Source: Trichlorobacter ammonificans (lineage in GTDB: Bacteria > Desulfobacterota > Desulfuromonadia > Geobacterales > Pseudopelobacteraceae). Taken from it: DNA of 64,000 nt. Below the pieces are notes generated by a model that was given only the letters and a program-made list of their open reading frames with translations, had not been told where the DNA came from and did not search any database. The stretch is from assembly GCF_933509905.1 (NCBI RefSeq), contig NZ_OW150024.1, positions 434,001 to 498,000 of the forward strand. The letters are read 5' to 3'. This document shows positions 9,129 to 16,557 of this stretch, one piece after another. A program made the position numbers and the translations under genes. The number at the start of each line of letters is the position of its first letter. Position 1 is the first letter of the stretch.

Positions 9129-10049
9129 ATGGGAATCGTTGTTGTCGGCACCGTTGCCTTTGATACCGTTGAAACCCCTTTCGGCAAGGGAGAGAATGTC
9201 CTGGGGGGCTCGGCCACCTATTTCGCCACCTCGGCCAGTTTTTTCAGTGATGTCTCGCTGGTTGCCGTTGTGGGCGAGGATTTTCCGGAAGAACATGTGG
9301 CCTTTCTGCGCTCCCGCGATATCAACCTGGATGGCCTGCAGCGGATTGCGGGCAAGACCTTCCACTGGACCGGCAAATACGGCTATGACCTGAACGAGGC
9401 CCAGACCCTGGATACCCAGTTGAACGTGCTGCTGCAGTTCAACCCCGAGCTGCCGGCTGCCTACCGGGATACCGACGTGCTGTTCTTGGCCAACATCGAT
9501 CCCGAGTTGCAACTGCAGGTGCTGGACCAGGTCAAGCAGCCGAAACTGACCGCCTGCGACAGCATGAACTTCTGGATTTCCTCCAAGCCGGAGGCCCTGA
9601 AAGAAGTCATGAAGCGGGTGGACATCGTGGTGATCAACGAAGGGGAGGCCCGCATGCTGACCGGCGAGGCCAATCTGGTCAGGGCGGCGCGGCAGATTAT
9701 TGCCCTGGGCTGCAAGCGGCTGGTGGTGAAGCGGGGGGAGTACGGGGTGCTGATGTTCACCGCCGACACGGTGTTTGCCGCCCCGGCCCTGCCGTTGGAA
9801 GAGGTGTTCGACCCCACCGGCGCCGGCGACACCTTTGCCGGCGGCTTCATGGGGTACCTGGCCAACACCGGCGACTTCTCCGAGGAGGGGCTGCGCCAGG
9901 CCCTGGTGTTCGGCTCGGTGATGGCCTCCTTCAATGTGGAGGATTTCAGCCTCAACCGGCTGAAGCGGCTCAGCTACCCGGAGATCGAGCAGCGCTACCG
10001 CAGCTTCAAGAGCCTGACCACCTTCAGGGATATCGAGCCCCTCGCCTGA
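9129..10049 (+). CDS. PfkB family (ribokinase-like) sugar/nucleoside kinase
   Basis: 306 residues. It starts VVVGTVAFDTVETPFG, then LGGSATYFATSASFF (the PfkB signature 1 region), and has signature 2 as DPTGAGDTFAGGF at 228-240, with Asp234 in the place of the catalytic base. The substrate cannot be told from sequence. Position 5 bp after mtnP suggests a product of nucleoside phosphorolysis or adenosine (inference). Several Geobacteraceae genomes have a similar pairing (from memory). No terminator is seen before the next promoter at 10082. Confidence 0.85.
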   Translation: MGIVVVGTVAFDTVETPFGKGENVLGGSATYFATSASFFSDVSLVAVVGEDFPEEHVAFLRSRDINLDGLQRIAGKTFHWTGKYGYDLNEAQTLDTQLNVLLQFNPELPAAYRDTDVLFLANIDPELQLQVLDQVKQPKLTACDSMNFWISSKPEALKEVMKRVDIVVINEGEARMLTGEANLVRAARQIIALGCKRLVVKRGEYGVLMFTADTVFAAPALPLEEVFDPTGAGDTFAGGFMGYLANTGDFSEEGLRQALVFGSVMASFNVEDFSLNRLKRLSYPEIEQRYRSFKSLTTFRDIEPLA

Positions 10050-10081
10050 GCGGGGCGGTCGCATCCCGTGCCGGGGTTTCG

Positions 10082-10110
10082 TTGACAAGCGGTTCGGTAT
10101 CTGCTAGCTT
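10082..10110 (+). promoter_or_regulatory. Strong sigma-70 promoter for the TPR lipoprotein operon
   Basis: TTGACA (10082-10087), exactly 17 bp, TAGCTT (10105-10110), with TGC just before the -10 (extended -10). It lies 46 bp upstream of the ATG at 10156. Confidence 0.75.
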
Positions 10111-10155
10111 TCTCAAGCCGTTTCGCACGGTTATCATGTGAAAGGAGGAGTCACG

Positions 10156-10902
10156 ATGGTCCGTGGCAGCCTGCTGCCGATTCTGTCCCTTCTCCTCATC
10201 CTTGCGGGATGTGCGGCAACCTCCACCACCGGTAAACCGGCTACCTATCATTACCAGATGGGAATTTCCTATCTGGAGGAACGTAACTATACGGCTGCCC
10301 TGGTGGAGCTGACGGAGGCAGAGAAGCTCGATCCGTCCAACGCCGAACTGCAGTATCACCTGGGACGGACGCTGATCGGCAAACAGCGGCTCGACCTGGC
10401 GGAGCAGCGTTTCCTGCGTGCGCTTGCCCTGCGCCCCGCCTATTCGGAAGCCCGCAATGATCTGGGAGTCGTCTATCTCGACCTGGGGCGCTGGGACGGG
10501 GCCATTCAGCAGTTCAAGGCGGTCAAGGACGATCTCTTCTACCCGCAGCACGATCATGCGGTCATCAACCTGGGGTTGGCCTATCTGGGCAAGGGAGACT
10601 ACGGCAGGGCTCTTGAGGAGCTGGAGGCGCTTCGGTCCGCGTCACCACGGAACCCGATCGTCCGGGTGGCCGTCGGGCGGGTACGTTTTGCCCGGGGGGA
10701 GCTGGAGCAGGCGATCGACGAGTACCAGAAGGCTCTAGAGATAGCGCCGAACTATGCCGCTGCCCATTTTCATCTCGGCTTGGCATTGATGAAGCAGAGC
10801 AAGCAGGCGGCAGCCAGGGCCTCGTTTGGCGAAGTGGTCAGGATTGCTCCCGATACCGAGATCGGCCGCACAGCCCTCCGGTATCTTGAGCTGCTCAGGT
10901 AG
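10156..10902 (+). CDS. TPR-repeat lipoprotein (PilF/PilW-like)
   Basis: 248 residues from ATG 10156, chosen because AAAGGAGG (10141-10148) is perfectly placed; an in-frame GTG at 10138 precedes that site. Signal peptide with lipobox LILAGC, so it is probably outer-membrane anchored. At least five TPR units follow from about residue 33: YHYQMGISYLEERNYTAALVEL, LQYHLGRTLIGKQRLDLAEQ, ARNDLGVVYLDLGRWDGAIQ, VINLGLAYLGKGDYGRALEE and AAHFHLGLALMKQSKQAAA. TPR lipoproteins of this size help assemble type IV pilus secretins (PilF/PilW). No other pilus gene is nearby, so the role is open. The RodZ-like gene follows after 8 bp. Confidence 0.88.
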   Translation: MVRGSLLPILSLLLILAGCAATSTTGKPATYHYQMGISYLEERNYTAALVELTEAEKLDPSNAELQYHLGRTLIGKQRLDLAEQRFLRALALRPAYSEARNDLGVVYLDLGRWDGAIQQFKAVKDDLFYPQHDHAVINLGLAYLGKGDYGRALEELEALRSASPRNPIVRVAVGRVRFARGELEQAIDEYQKALEIAPNYAAAHFHLGLALMKQSKQAAARASFGEVVRIAPDTEIGRTALRYLELLR

Positions 10903-10910
10903 GAGGCGTC

Positions 10911-11753
10911 ATGGAATCATGCCCCCGCGAACCGTCCGAAACGAACGAAACAGCCGCGTCTGTCGGTGAGCGACTGCGCCACTGCCGTGAGGCGGGCGGC
11001 CACACCCTCGAAGAGGTTGCCGAGGCAACCAAGATCAGCAAGACCTACCTGCGGGCCCTTGAGGAAGACCGTTTCCAGGATCTGCCCAGTCCTGCATATT
11101 TCAAGGGATTTTTGAGGCTCTACGCCGATTACCTGGGGATCAACCCCGATGACCTGATGGCCCGGGTTGCCGAATGCCAGGGGAGCGCCGGCGAAACCGC
11201 CGATGAGGCACAGCCCGAACAGGGCGGCAGGCCATGGATGGGGGGGGCGCAACGCTTTGCCCTGCCGCTGATGCTGCTGGCGGCACTGGTTCTTTCTACC
11301 CTGCTCTTCCAGCCGACCGGTCGGGAGGCCGGCCAGTCCGCCCGCCCGGACACGCCACCGCCGGCACCGTCGCCGGTTCCCCGGCAGGCGGTACAGACAC
11401 CTGTTTCCAGTGCCGTCGTTCCGTTGCCGGCCGTTACCGGCGGTGAGCCGTCCCCGGCTCCTGCCGCCGAGGAGCTGCCGGCACCGTCTTTGCAACCCGC
11501 AAGCGGTTTCGTGGTGCGGATGAAGGTGTTGAAAAACGGTACGCTCACCGTTACGATAGACGAAACCGTGTCCCAGAATTATCAGGTCACCGCCGGTGAC
11601 CTGATCGAATGGAAAGCGGTCGAGAACCTGGCTCTGGATATCTCGGATACTGCTGCCGTTGAACTGGAGCTGAACGGCAAGCCACTCAAGCACCAGGCCG
11701 TGCCGGGAAAATCCGCCCACCTGCTGCTGGGACCGGACGGAGTCCGCCTCTGA
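10911..11753 (+). CDS. RodZ-like membrane protein with N-terminal HTH and C-terminal DUF4115 domain
   Basis: 280 residues. Order: HTH_25/XRE-type helix-turn-helix at about 16-82 (GERLRHCREAGGHTLEEVAE, then the ISKTYLRALEEDRF and PSPAYFKGFLRLYADYLG blocks typical of RodZ), acidic linker, single membrane helix about 117-134, a Pro/Ala-rich periplasmic linker, and a beta-rich DUF4115 domain about 200-280. RodZ links MreB filaments to the cell-wall elongation machinery; here the HTH would be cytoplasmic. mreB is not in the window. ATG 10911 lies 8 bp after the TPR gene with GGAGG upstream. Confidence 0.85.
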   Translation: MESCPREPSETNETAASVGERLRHCREAGGHTLEEVAEATKISKTYLRALEEDRFQDLPSPAYFKGFLRLYADYLGINPDDLMARVAECQGSAGETADEAQPEQGGRPWMGGAQRFALPLMLLAALVLSTLLFQPTGREAGQSARPDTPPPAPSPVPRQAVQTPVSSAVVPLPAVTGGEPSPAPAAEELPAPSLQPASGFVVRMKVLKNGTLTVTIDETVSQNYQVTAGDLIEWKAVENLALDISDTAAVELELNGKPLKHQAVPGKSAHLLLGPDGVRL

Positions 11754-11787
11754 CCGTGTCAGGTACCAAACGTCAAGGAGTCTTTCC

Positions 11788-12534
11788 ATGCAGATAGCAG
11801 CCCGCTGCCGCAAGTGCGGCAAGGTCATGAACAGCCAGCGTATCGACAACTACCGGGTCAAGATGACCTGCTCCTGCGGATTTTCCGACTACCGTACCGT
11901 TGCCGAGCGCAGCAAGACGGTCAATCCCTACTACCATAAGGCAAGCTTCACCCCGATGATCGACAGCAGCCGCGAGACCATGGCCCTGACCATGCAGCGG
12001 GCCAACCGCGAGCATATGGAGATCCTTTCCCTGGAAGAGATCAGCATGCTGGTCTCGTCGGACTACGATCTGCCGGAGGTGTTGAGTTCGGTGGCGGAAA
12101 AGCTGGCGCGGCAGCTGAAAGCCAGCGTCTGTAACATCTATCTGGCGGAGGGGGACAGCCTGGTGCTGACCGCCACCTATGGTTTCGACCCCGGCCATAT
12201 CGGCAAGATCAGGATCAAGATCGGTGAGGGGATCACCGGCAACGTGGCCAAGACCATGCAGCCGCTCAATCTCTCCAACGCCAGCCAGGACCCCCGCTAC
12301 AAGGTATTTGCCGAGCTGAACGAAGAGAAGTACAACTCCATGCTTTCCTTCCCGATTGCCGACAAGCAGGATGTCTACGGGGTCATCAACGTCCAGACCA
12401 CCTCCATGCGCACCTTCCCCGACGACGAGATATTCTTCGTCTCCATTATCGCCAATCTGATCCTTTCCGCCATCAAGCTCCGCCGCACCGCCGCCCGGCG
12501 TGCCGACGCCAGGAGCGGAGTGGCCGCCGCTTGA
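11788..12534 (+). CDS. GAF domain protein with N-terminal zinc-ribbon-like segment
   Basis: 248 residues. Residues 7-35 hold Cys pairs CRKCGK and CSCGF, a likely zinc ribbon that would also fit PilZ-like or RNA-polymerase-type fingers. Residues about 75-235 are a GAF domain (ISMLVSSDYDLPEVLSSVAE, then IRIKIGEGITGNVAKT and DVYGVINVQT), a fold that binds small ligands or dimerises. No output domain is attached, so it may pass its signal to the receiver or kinase encoded downstream (inference). Start ATG with AAGGAG upstream. The stop codon lies inside a 17-bp tandem duplication (12520-12563). Confidence 0.82.
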   Translation: MQIAARCRKCGKVMNSQRIDNYRVKMTCSCGFSDYRTVAERSKTVNPYYHKASFTPMIDSSRETMALTMQRANREHMEILSLEEISMLVSSDYDLPEVLSSVAEKLARQLKASVCNIYLAEGDSLVLTATYGFDPGHIGKIRIKIGEGITGNVAKTMQPLNLSNASQDPRYKVFAELNEEKYNSMLSFPIADKQDVYGVINVQTTSMRTFPDDEIFFVSIIANLILSAIKLRRTAARRADARSGVAAA

Positions 12535-12563
12535 CAGTGGCCGCCGCTTGACAGTGGCCGCCG
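12520..12563. repeat. 17-bp tandem duplication spanning a stop codon and a -35 box
   Basis: GTGGCCGCCGCTTGACA occurs at 12520-12536 and again at 12537-12553, followed by a partial third copy, GTGGCCGCCGC (12554-12564). The unit holds TTGACA. The first copy supplies the stop codon of the GAF gene (TGA 12532-12534), the second the -35 box of the next promoter. Confidence 0.9.
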
Positions 12564-12575
12564 CCGTGCTAGACT
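12548..12575 (+). promoter_or_regulatory. Candidate sigma-70 promoter for the receiver-UspA-kinase genes
   Basis: TTGACA (12548-12553), 16-bp spacer, TAGACT (12570-12575), 34 bp before the ATG at 12609. The -35 box belongs to the second copy of the 17-bp duplication. Confidence 0.6.
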
Positions 12576-12608
12576 TTCTCCAACTGCACACGGAGGAGAG
12601 TCACGGGA

Positions 12609-13022
12609 ATGACGGCGGAACGACTGAAGCGCGTACTGGTGGTGGATGACGAGGAAAATACCCGCCTCGCCCTGACACGGCTACTTTCCCGCGAGGGATT
12701 TCAGGTGCTTACCGCCGCCAATGGCAACGAGGCGCTTTGCCAGTTGCGCAGCCAGCCGGCTGAACTGATCATTACCGACCTGCATATGCCCGAGATGAAC
12801 GGGCTGGCCTTTCTGCGGGAACTGAACCGCGAACACCCCATGAGCAACGTGATCATGATCACCGCCTTCGGTGAGGTGGAATCCTATCTGGAAGCCCTCA
12901 ACCTGGGAGTGTTCGAGTATATCAACAAGCCGATCCGGCTGGAGGAGCTGAAGCGGGTCATGAACAAGATATTCCCCGACCTGCATTCTGAACACGGTCT
13001 TGAAAGGAGCACCTCGTCATGA
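12609..13022 (+). CDS. Single-domain response regulator (receiver only)
   Basis: 137 residues, one CheY-like receiver with all key residues: the acidic pair in VVDDEENTR, phospho-acceptor Asp57 in ITDLHMPEMNG, Thr in IMITAFG, and Lys in INKPIRLEE. There is no DNA-binding or enzymatic output, so it probably acts by protein contact. GGAGGAG lies upstream of the ATG. Its stop overlaps the UspA start (ATGA at 13019). The kinase two genes downstream is the obvious candidate partner. Confidence 0.9.
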   Translation: MTAERLKRVLVVDDEENTRLALTRLLSREGFQVLTAANGNEALCQLRSQPAELIITDLHMPEMNGLAFLRELNREHPMSNVIMITAFGEVESYLEALNLGVFEYINKPIRLEELKRVMNKIFPDLHSEHGLERSTSS

Positions 13023-13468
13023 AGCGATTCACCACCATTCTGCTGGCCACGGACTTCTCCGACACCTCGCACCAGGCGGCGGAGTACGCCCTTGACCTGG
13101 CGCGCAGCTTCGAAGCCCGGCTGCTGGTACTGCACGTCATCAACGAGCCGGTGGATCTGCGGGGGTTTTACGTACCCCATATTTCCTTCGAACAGCTGGA
13201 AAAAGAGATTGAAACCGGCGCGGCCCGGATGCTGGAAACGTTCTGTACGGAGCAGTTCGGCGACTATGGCGCCGTTGAAACCGCCCTTGCCACCGGCGTC
13301 CCCTTTGAAGAGATCCTGCGCATGGCCGAGGAACGCTCCGCCGACCTGATCGTCATCGGTACCCATGGGCGCACCGGGCTTGACCACCTCATTTTCGGCA
13401 GCACCGCGGAGCGGGTGGTCCGTTCCGCTTCCTGCCCGGTTATGACCGTCCGGGTGGCGGAAAGCTGA
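13019..13468 (+). CDS. Universal stress protein, UspA family
   Basis: 149 residues, one Usp domain. It contains ILLATDFSDTSHQAAEYALDLA at the start and the ATP-binding signature GTHGRTGLDHLIFGSTAERV near residues 118-137 (G-x2-G-x9-G-S/T), which places it in the nucleotide-binding branch. The start overlaps the receiver gene stop by 4 nt (ATGA), so translation is coupled. Confidence 0.93.
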   Translation: MKRFTTILLATDFSDTSHQAAEYALDLARSFEARLLVLHVINEPVDLRGFYVPHISFEQLEKEIETGAARMLETFCTEQFGDYGAVETALATGVPFEEILRMAEERSADLIVIGTHGRTGLDHLIFGSTAERVVRSASCPVMTVRVAES

Positions 13469-13471
13469 ATC

Positions 13472-14677
13472 GTGGCGGCGTTGTCAGGGGGAGGCCGGCC
13501 TGAGCAGGTGGAGGCTGCCACGACCATTGTGGTGATCGATGATGAACCGGCAATCTGTCATTTGGTATCCCTGTTGCTTGCAGAGCGGGGCTACCGGGTG
13601 ACCACCGCCGCTACGGCGGCCGAAGGATTGGCTGCCGCCCGTACGTACCAGCCGGACTTGGTGCTGATGGACTACCTGCTGCCGGACCTGGACGGCATTG
13701 CTCTGTTGCAGGAGTTGAAGGCAACGGTACCCGATTGCGCGGTGATCATCTGCACCGGCAGGGGAAGCGAGGAGATCGCCGTCCAGCTGATCAAGAACGG
13801 TGCCGCCGAATATCTGCTCAAGCCGTTCAATCCCCGGACCTTTGGCGACCGGATCGATGCGGTCAGGCGCCTGCGCTCCATCGAGCTGGCCAACCGGGCG
13901 CTGCAGCAGGAGCGGGAGCGTCTGTTGCTTGAAATCGAGTCCTGGAACCGCGAGCTGCAGTCCCGGGTCCGGGAGAAATCGGAAGCGCTGCAACGGGCCC
14001 AGGCCGAGATCGCCCAGACCGAAAAGCTGGCCGCGCTGGGTTACCTGGCGGCAGGCATGGCCCACGAAATTCGCAATCCCCTCAACTCCATCGCCCTTTT
14101 TACCCAATTGCTGACTCAGGGAGCCAGCGAAGCGGAAACGCAGGAATTCCTGGACAAGATCCTCAAGGAAGTGGACCGGATCGACGGCATTATCCGTCGC
14201 CTGGTGGAAGCGGCCAACCGGCGGCGCTCGGCTGCCCAGGTGGTGCTGGTGGATCAGGTGGTCCGCGAGGCGCTGGCCATTTTCAAACCCCAGGTGGAGG
14301 CCCGGCAGATCACCGTGGACTTCCGGTGTCCCACGCCCTTGCCCAGCATCAAGGCCGATCCCACCGAGCTGGAGCAGATATTCACCAACCTGTTTCAGAA
14401 CGCCCTGGAAGAGATGGGGGATGGGGGGCGCCTGGCCATCGGACTGAGCGGTTCCGGAAGCGGCATTGAGATCCGGGTCGCCGACAGCGGCGGCGGCATC
14501 CGTCCCGAGGACCGGGAGGCGATCTTCAAACCCTTCTACTCCACCAAAAGCCGCGGTACCGGCATCGGCCTGCCGGTGGCGCAGCGAATTGCCCGGCTCT
14601 ATCGCGGCGATCTTTCGGTCGAACACTCCTCCCCCGCCGGCACCACCTTTCTCGTGACCCTGCCGGTGACCTGCTGA
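13472..14677 (+). CDS. Hybrid protein: N-terminal receiver plus sensor histidine kinase
   Basis: 401 residues from GTG 13472, only 3 bp after uspA; no strong ribosome site is visible, so it may rely on coupling. Residues about 20-130 are a receiver with DDEP, Asp67 (LMDYLLPDLDG) and KPFNPRT; a coiled coil covers about 140-185; HisKA carries His198 (AGMAHEIRNPLNSI); the HATPase domain has the N box (NLFQNALEEM), G1 (VADSGGGI) and GTGIGLPVA. The order receiver-then-kinase is opposite to classical hybrids: such proteins are usually switched by an upstream kinase. There is no transmembrane segment, so it is cytoplasmic. Confidence 0.9.
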   Translation: MAALSGGGRPEQVEAATTIVVIDDEPAICHLVSLLLAERGYRVTTAATAAEGLAAARTYQPDLVLMDYLLPDLDGIALLQELKATVPDCAVIICTGRGSEEIAVQLIKNGAAEYLLKPFNPRTFGDRIDAVRRLRSIELANRALQQERERLLLEIESWNRELQSRVREKSEALQRAQAEIAQTEKLAALGYLAAGMAHEIRNPLNSIALFTQLLTQGASEAETQEFLDKILKEVDRIDGIIRRLVEAANRRRSAAQVVLVDQVVREALAIFKPQVEARQITVDFRCPTPLPSIKADPTELEQIFTNLFQNALEEMGDGGRLAIGLSGSGSGIEIRVADSGGGIRPEDREAIFKPFYSTKSRGTGIGLPVAQRIARLYRGDLSVEHSSPAGTTFLVTLPVTC

Positions 14678-14690
14678 CTCCGGATAGCTC

Positions 14691-16280
14691 ATGCGTTTTC
14701 TGCTTAGAAATCTGACCCTGACGCCGGGGCAGGACGAGGCCGGCCTTGGTGCTCTGGCTGCCCGTACCATTGGCCTTCAGCCCGCCGACCTGCATGATTT
14801 TCACATTGTTCGCAAGGGGGTGGATGCCCGCAAAAAGCCGCGGGTGCTGCTGGTCTATACGGTGACCTTCGCACTCGATCCCGTCCTCGCCTCCCGGCTG
14901 CCCGCCGCCTCCGTTGCCGGCCTGGAGCCCGCTCCTCCGGCGGAAACCCTGCTCCCGCCACCGCGAGCCGTCGCCGCCCCCGCCCCATCCCCCATCATCA
15001 TCGTCGGCATGGGACCGGCCGGCTTGTTCTGCGCCCTGCGCCTTGCCCGGCACGGATTGACCGCAACGGTACTCGAGCGGGGCAAGCCGGTGGAGGAACG
15101 GGTCGGGGATGTTGCCCGTTTCTGGCGTGACGGGCTGCTGGACAGGGAAAGCAATGTTCAGTTCGGCGAAGGGGGGGCGGGCACCTTTTCCGACGGCAAG
15201 TTGACCTGCCGCCTGCGCGACCCCAACAGCGCCTGGGTACTGGAAGAACTGGTCCGCTTCGGCGCGCCGCCGGAAATCCGCTACCTGGCAAAGCCCCATG
15301 TCGGCACCGACCGGCTGCGCAGCGTGGTGGCGGCAGCGCGCCGCCATCTGCAACAGCTCGGCTTCGATCTGCGCTTTTCGACCCGTCTCGACGGCATTGC
15401 TGCGGCGAAAGGAAGTGTGTCGGCCGCCCGACTGGCCGGGGGCGCGGAACTGGCCTGCCGGCACCTGGTACTGGCCATCGGCCACAGTGCTCGTGATACC
15501 TACACCATGTTGGCCCGCTGCGGTCTGCCGATGGAGCGGAAGCCCTTTGCCATCGGTCTGCGGGTCGAGCATCCCCAGGGGGTGATCGACCGCATTCAGT
15601 ATGGTCGCCCCCATCCGGCCCTGCCCCGGGCCGACTACGCCCTGACCTGGAACAATACCGCCAGCGGCAGAAGCTGCTACTCCTTTTGCATGTGTCCCGG
15701 CGGCCTGGTGGTGGCCGGTTCGTCGGAGGAGGGAATGGTGGTAACCAACGGCATGAGCAATCTGGGCAGGGATTCGGGGCTGGCCAACAGCGCCCTGGTG
15801 GTGAACGTGCGTCCGGAGGATTTCGGGGATACCGATCCGCTGGCGGGGGTGCGCTTCCAGCAGACCTGGGAGCAGCGGGCCTTTACGGCAGGGGGGGGCT
15901 CCTACCGGGCGCCCGCCGCCAACCTGTTGACCTTTCTGGGCAGCGGACGGGGGCGGTATGCCTCCAGCTATCGTCCCGGCACGGTGGAGGCCGATTTGAC
16001 CACGGTACTCCCCCCCTATGTGACCGAAACGCTGCGTGAAGGGATTCCGGCGTTTGGGCGGAAAATGAAGGGATTCGTTACCGCCGAGGCGACGCTTACC
16101 GGGGTGGAAACCCGCACCTCGGCGCCGTTGCGTATTCTGCGCGATGAAAGCTGCCAATCCCTCGCGCTGGAGGGGCTCTATCCGGCGGGAGAAGGGGCCG
16201 GGTATGCCGGCGGGATCATGAGTGCGGCCCTGGACGGAGTACGGATCGCCGATCTGATCGCGTTGCGGGTCCTGTCGTAA
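14691..16280 (+). CDS. FAD-dependent oxidoreductase (uncharacterised dehydrogenase, COG2509-like)
   Basis: 529 residues. After an N-terminal domain of about 95 residues (RNLTLTPGQDEAGLGALAAR) comes the dinucleotide fold IIVGMGPAGLFCALRLARHG with Glu of LERG at the end of beta-2. FGEGGAGTFSDGKLTCRL and the C-terminal GEGAGYAGGIMSAALDGVRIA (FAD contact) also match this family. The physiological substrate is unknown; the family is widespread in anaerobes and plastids. ATG 14691 lies 13 bp after the kinase gene, possibly co-transcribed. Confidence 0.87.
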   Translation: MRFLLRNLTLTPGQDEAGLGALAARTIGLQPADLHDFHIVRKGVDARKKPRVLLVYTVTFALDPVLASRLPAASVAGLEPAPPAETLLPPPRAVAAPAPSPIIIVGMGPAGLFCALRLARHGLTATVLERGKPVEERVGDVARFWRDGLLDRESNVQFGEGGAGTFSDGKLTCRLRDPNSAWVLEELVRFGAPPEIRYLAKPHVGTDRLRSVVAAARRHLQQLGFDLRFSTRLDGIAAAKGSVSAARLAGGAELACRHLVLAIGHSARDTYTMLARCGLPMERKPFAIGLRVEHPQGVIDRIQYGRPHPALPRADYALTWNNTASGRSCYSFCMCPGGLVVAGSSEEGMVVTNGMSNLGRDSGLANSALVVNVRPEDFGDTDPLAGVRFQQTWEQRAFTAGGGSYRAPAANLLTFLGSGRGRYASSYRPGTVEADLTTVLPPYVTETLREGIPAFGRKMKGFVTAEATLTGVETRTSAPLRILRDESCQSLALEGLYPAGEGAGYAGGIMSAALDGVRIADLIALRVLS

Positions 16281-16557
16281 CACAGCTCAGAGGCTCCGAA
16301 AGCCGCTAAGGGCAGGGGTATGCAACTGCGTGGATAGCTAGCGGAGCATACTGTCCCTGGCCTCCCTGCCCGCGAGAATCTGCTGGGGCGTCACCGACCT
16401 GCTCAGCTAGTCCTTCCCGAGTCAGCCCCGTCAATTTTGCCAACTTATGCTTCAAGTCAACCACTGTTGTCCGGCAAACTTCCCTGTGTGTCAAATCTTG
16501 CACAATTTGTTGCGCTTCGCTAGAATCAACTCCGTTATTCCACTTACGGAGAAGAGC
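16281..16557. other. Intergenic region of 277 bp, lower GC, holding the promoter of the next gene
   Basis: No start-to-stop reading frame with a ribosome site and no clear hairpin terminator was found for the FAD gene. The right half (about 16430-16557) is clearly poorer in GC than its surroundings. Apart from the promoter at 16498-16526, nothing could be assigned. Confidence 0.5.
16498..16526 (+). promoter_or_regulatory. Sigma-70 promoter of the hydrogenase-like regulator
   Basis: TTGCAC (16498-16503), 17-bp spacer, TAGAAT (16521-16526), 31 bp before the ATG at 16558. Confidence 0.7.
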
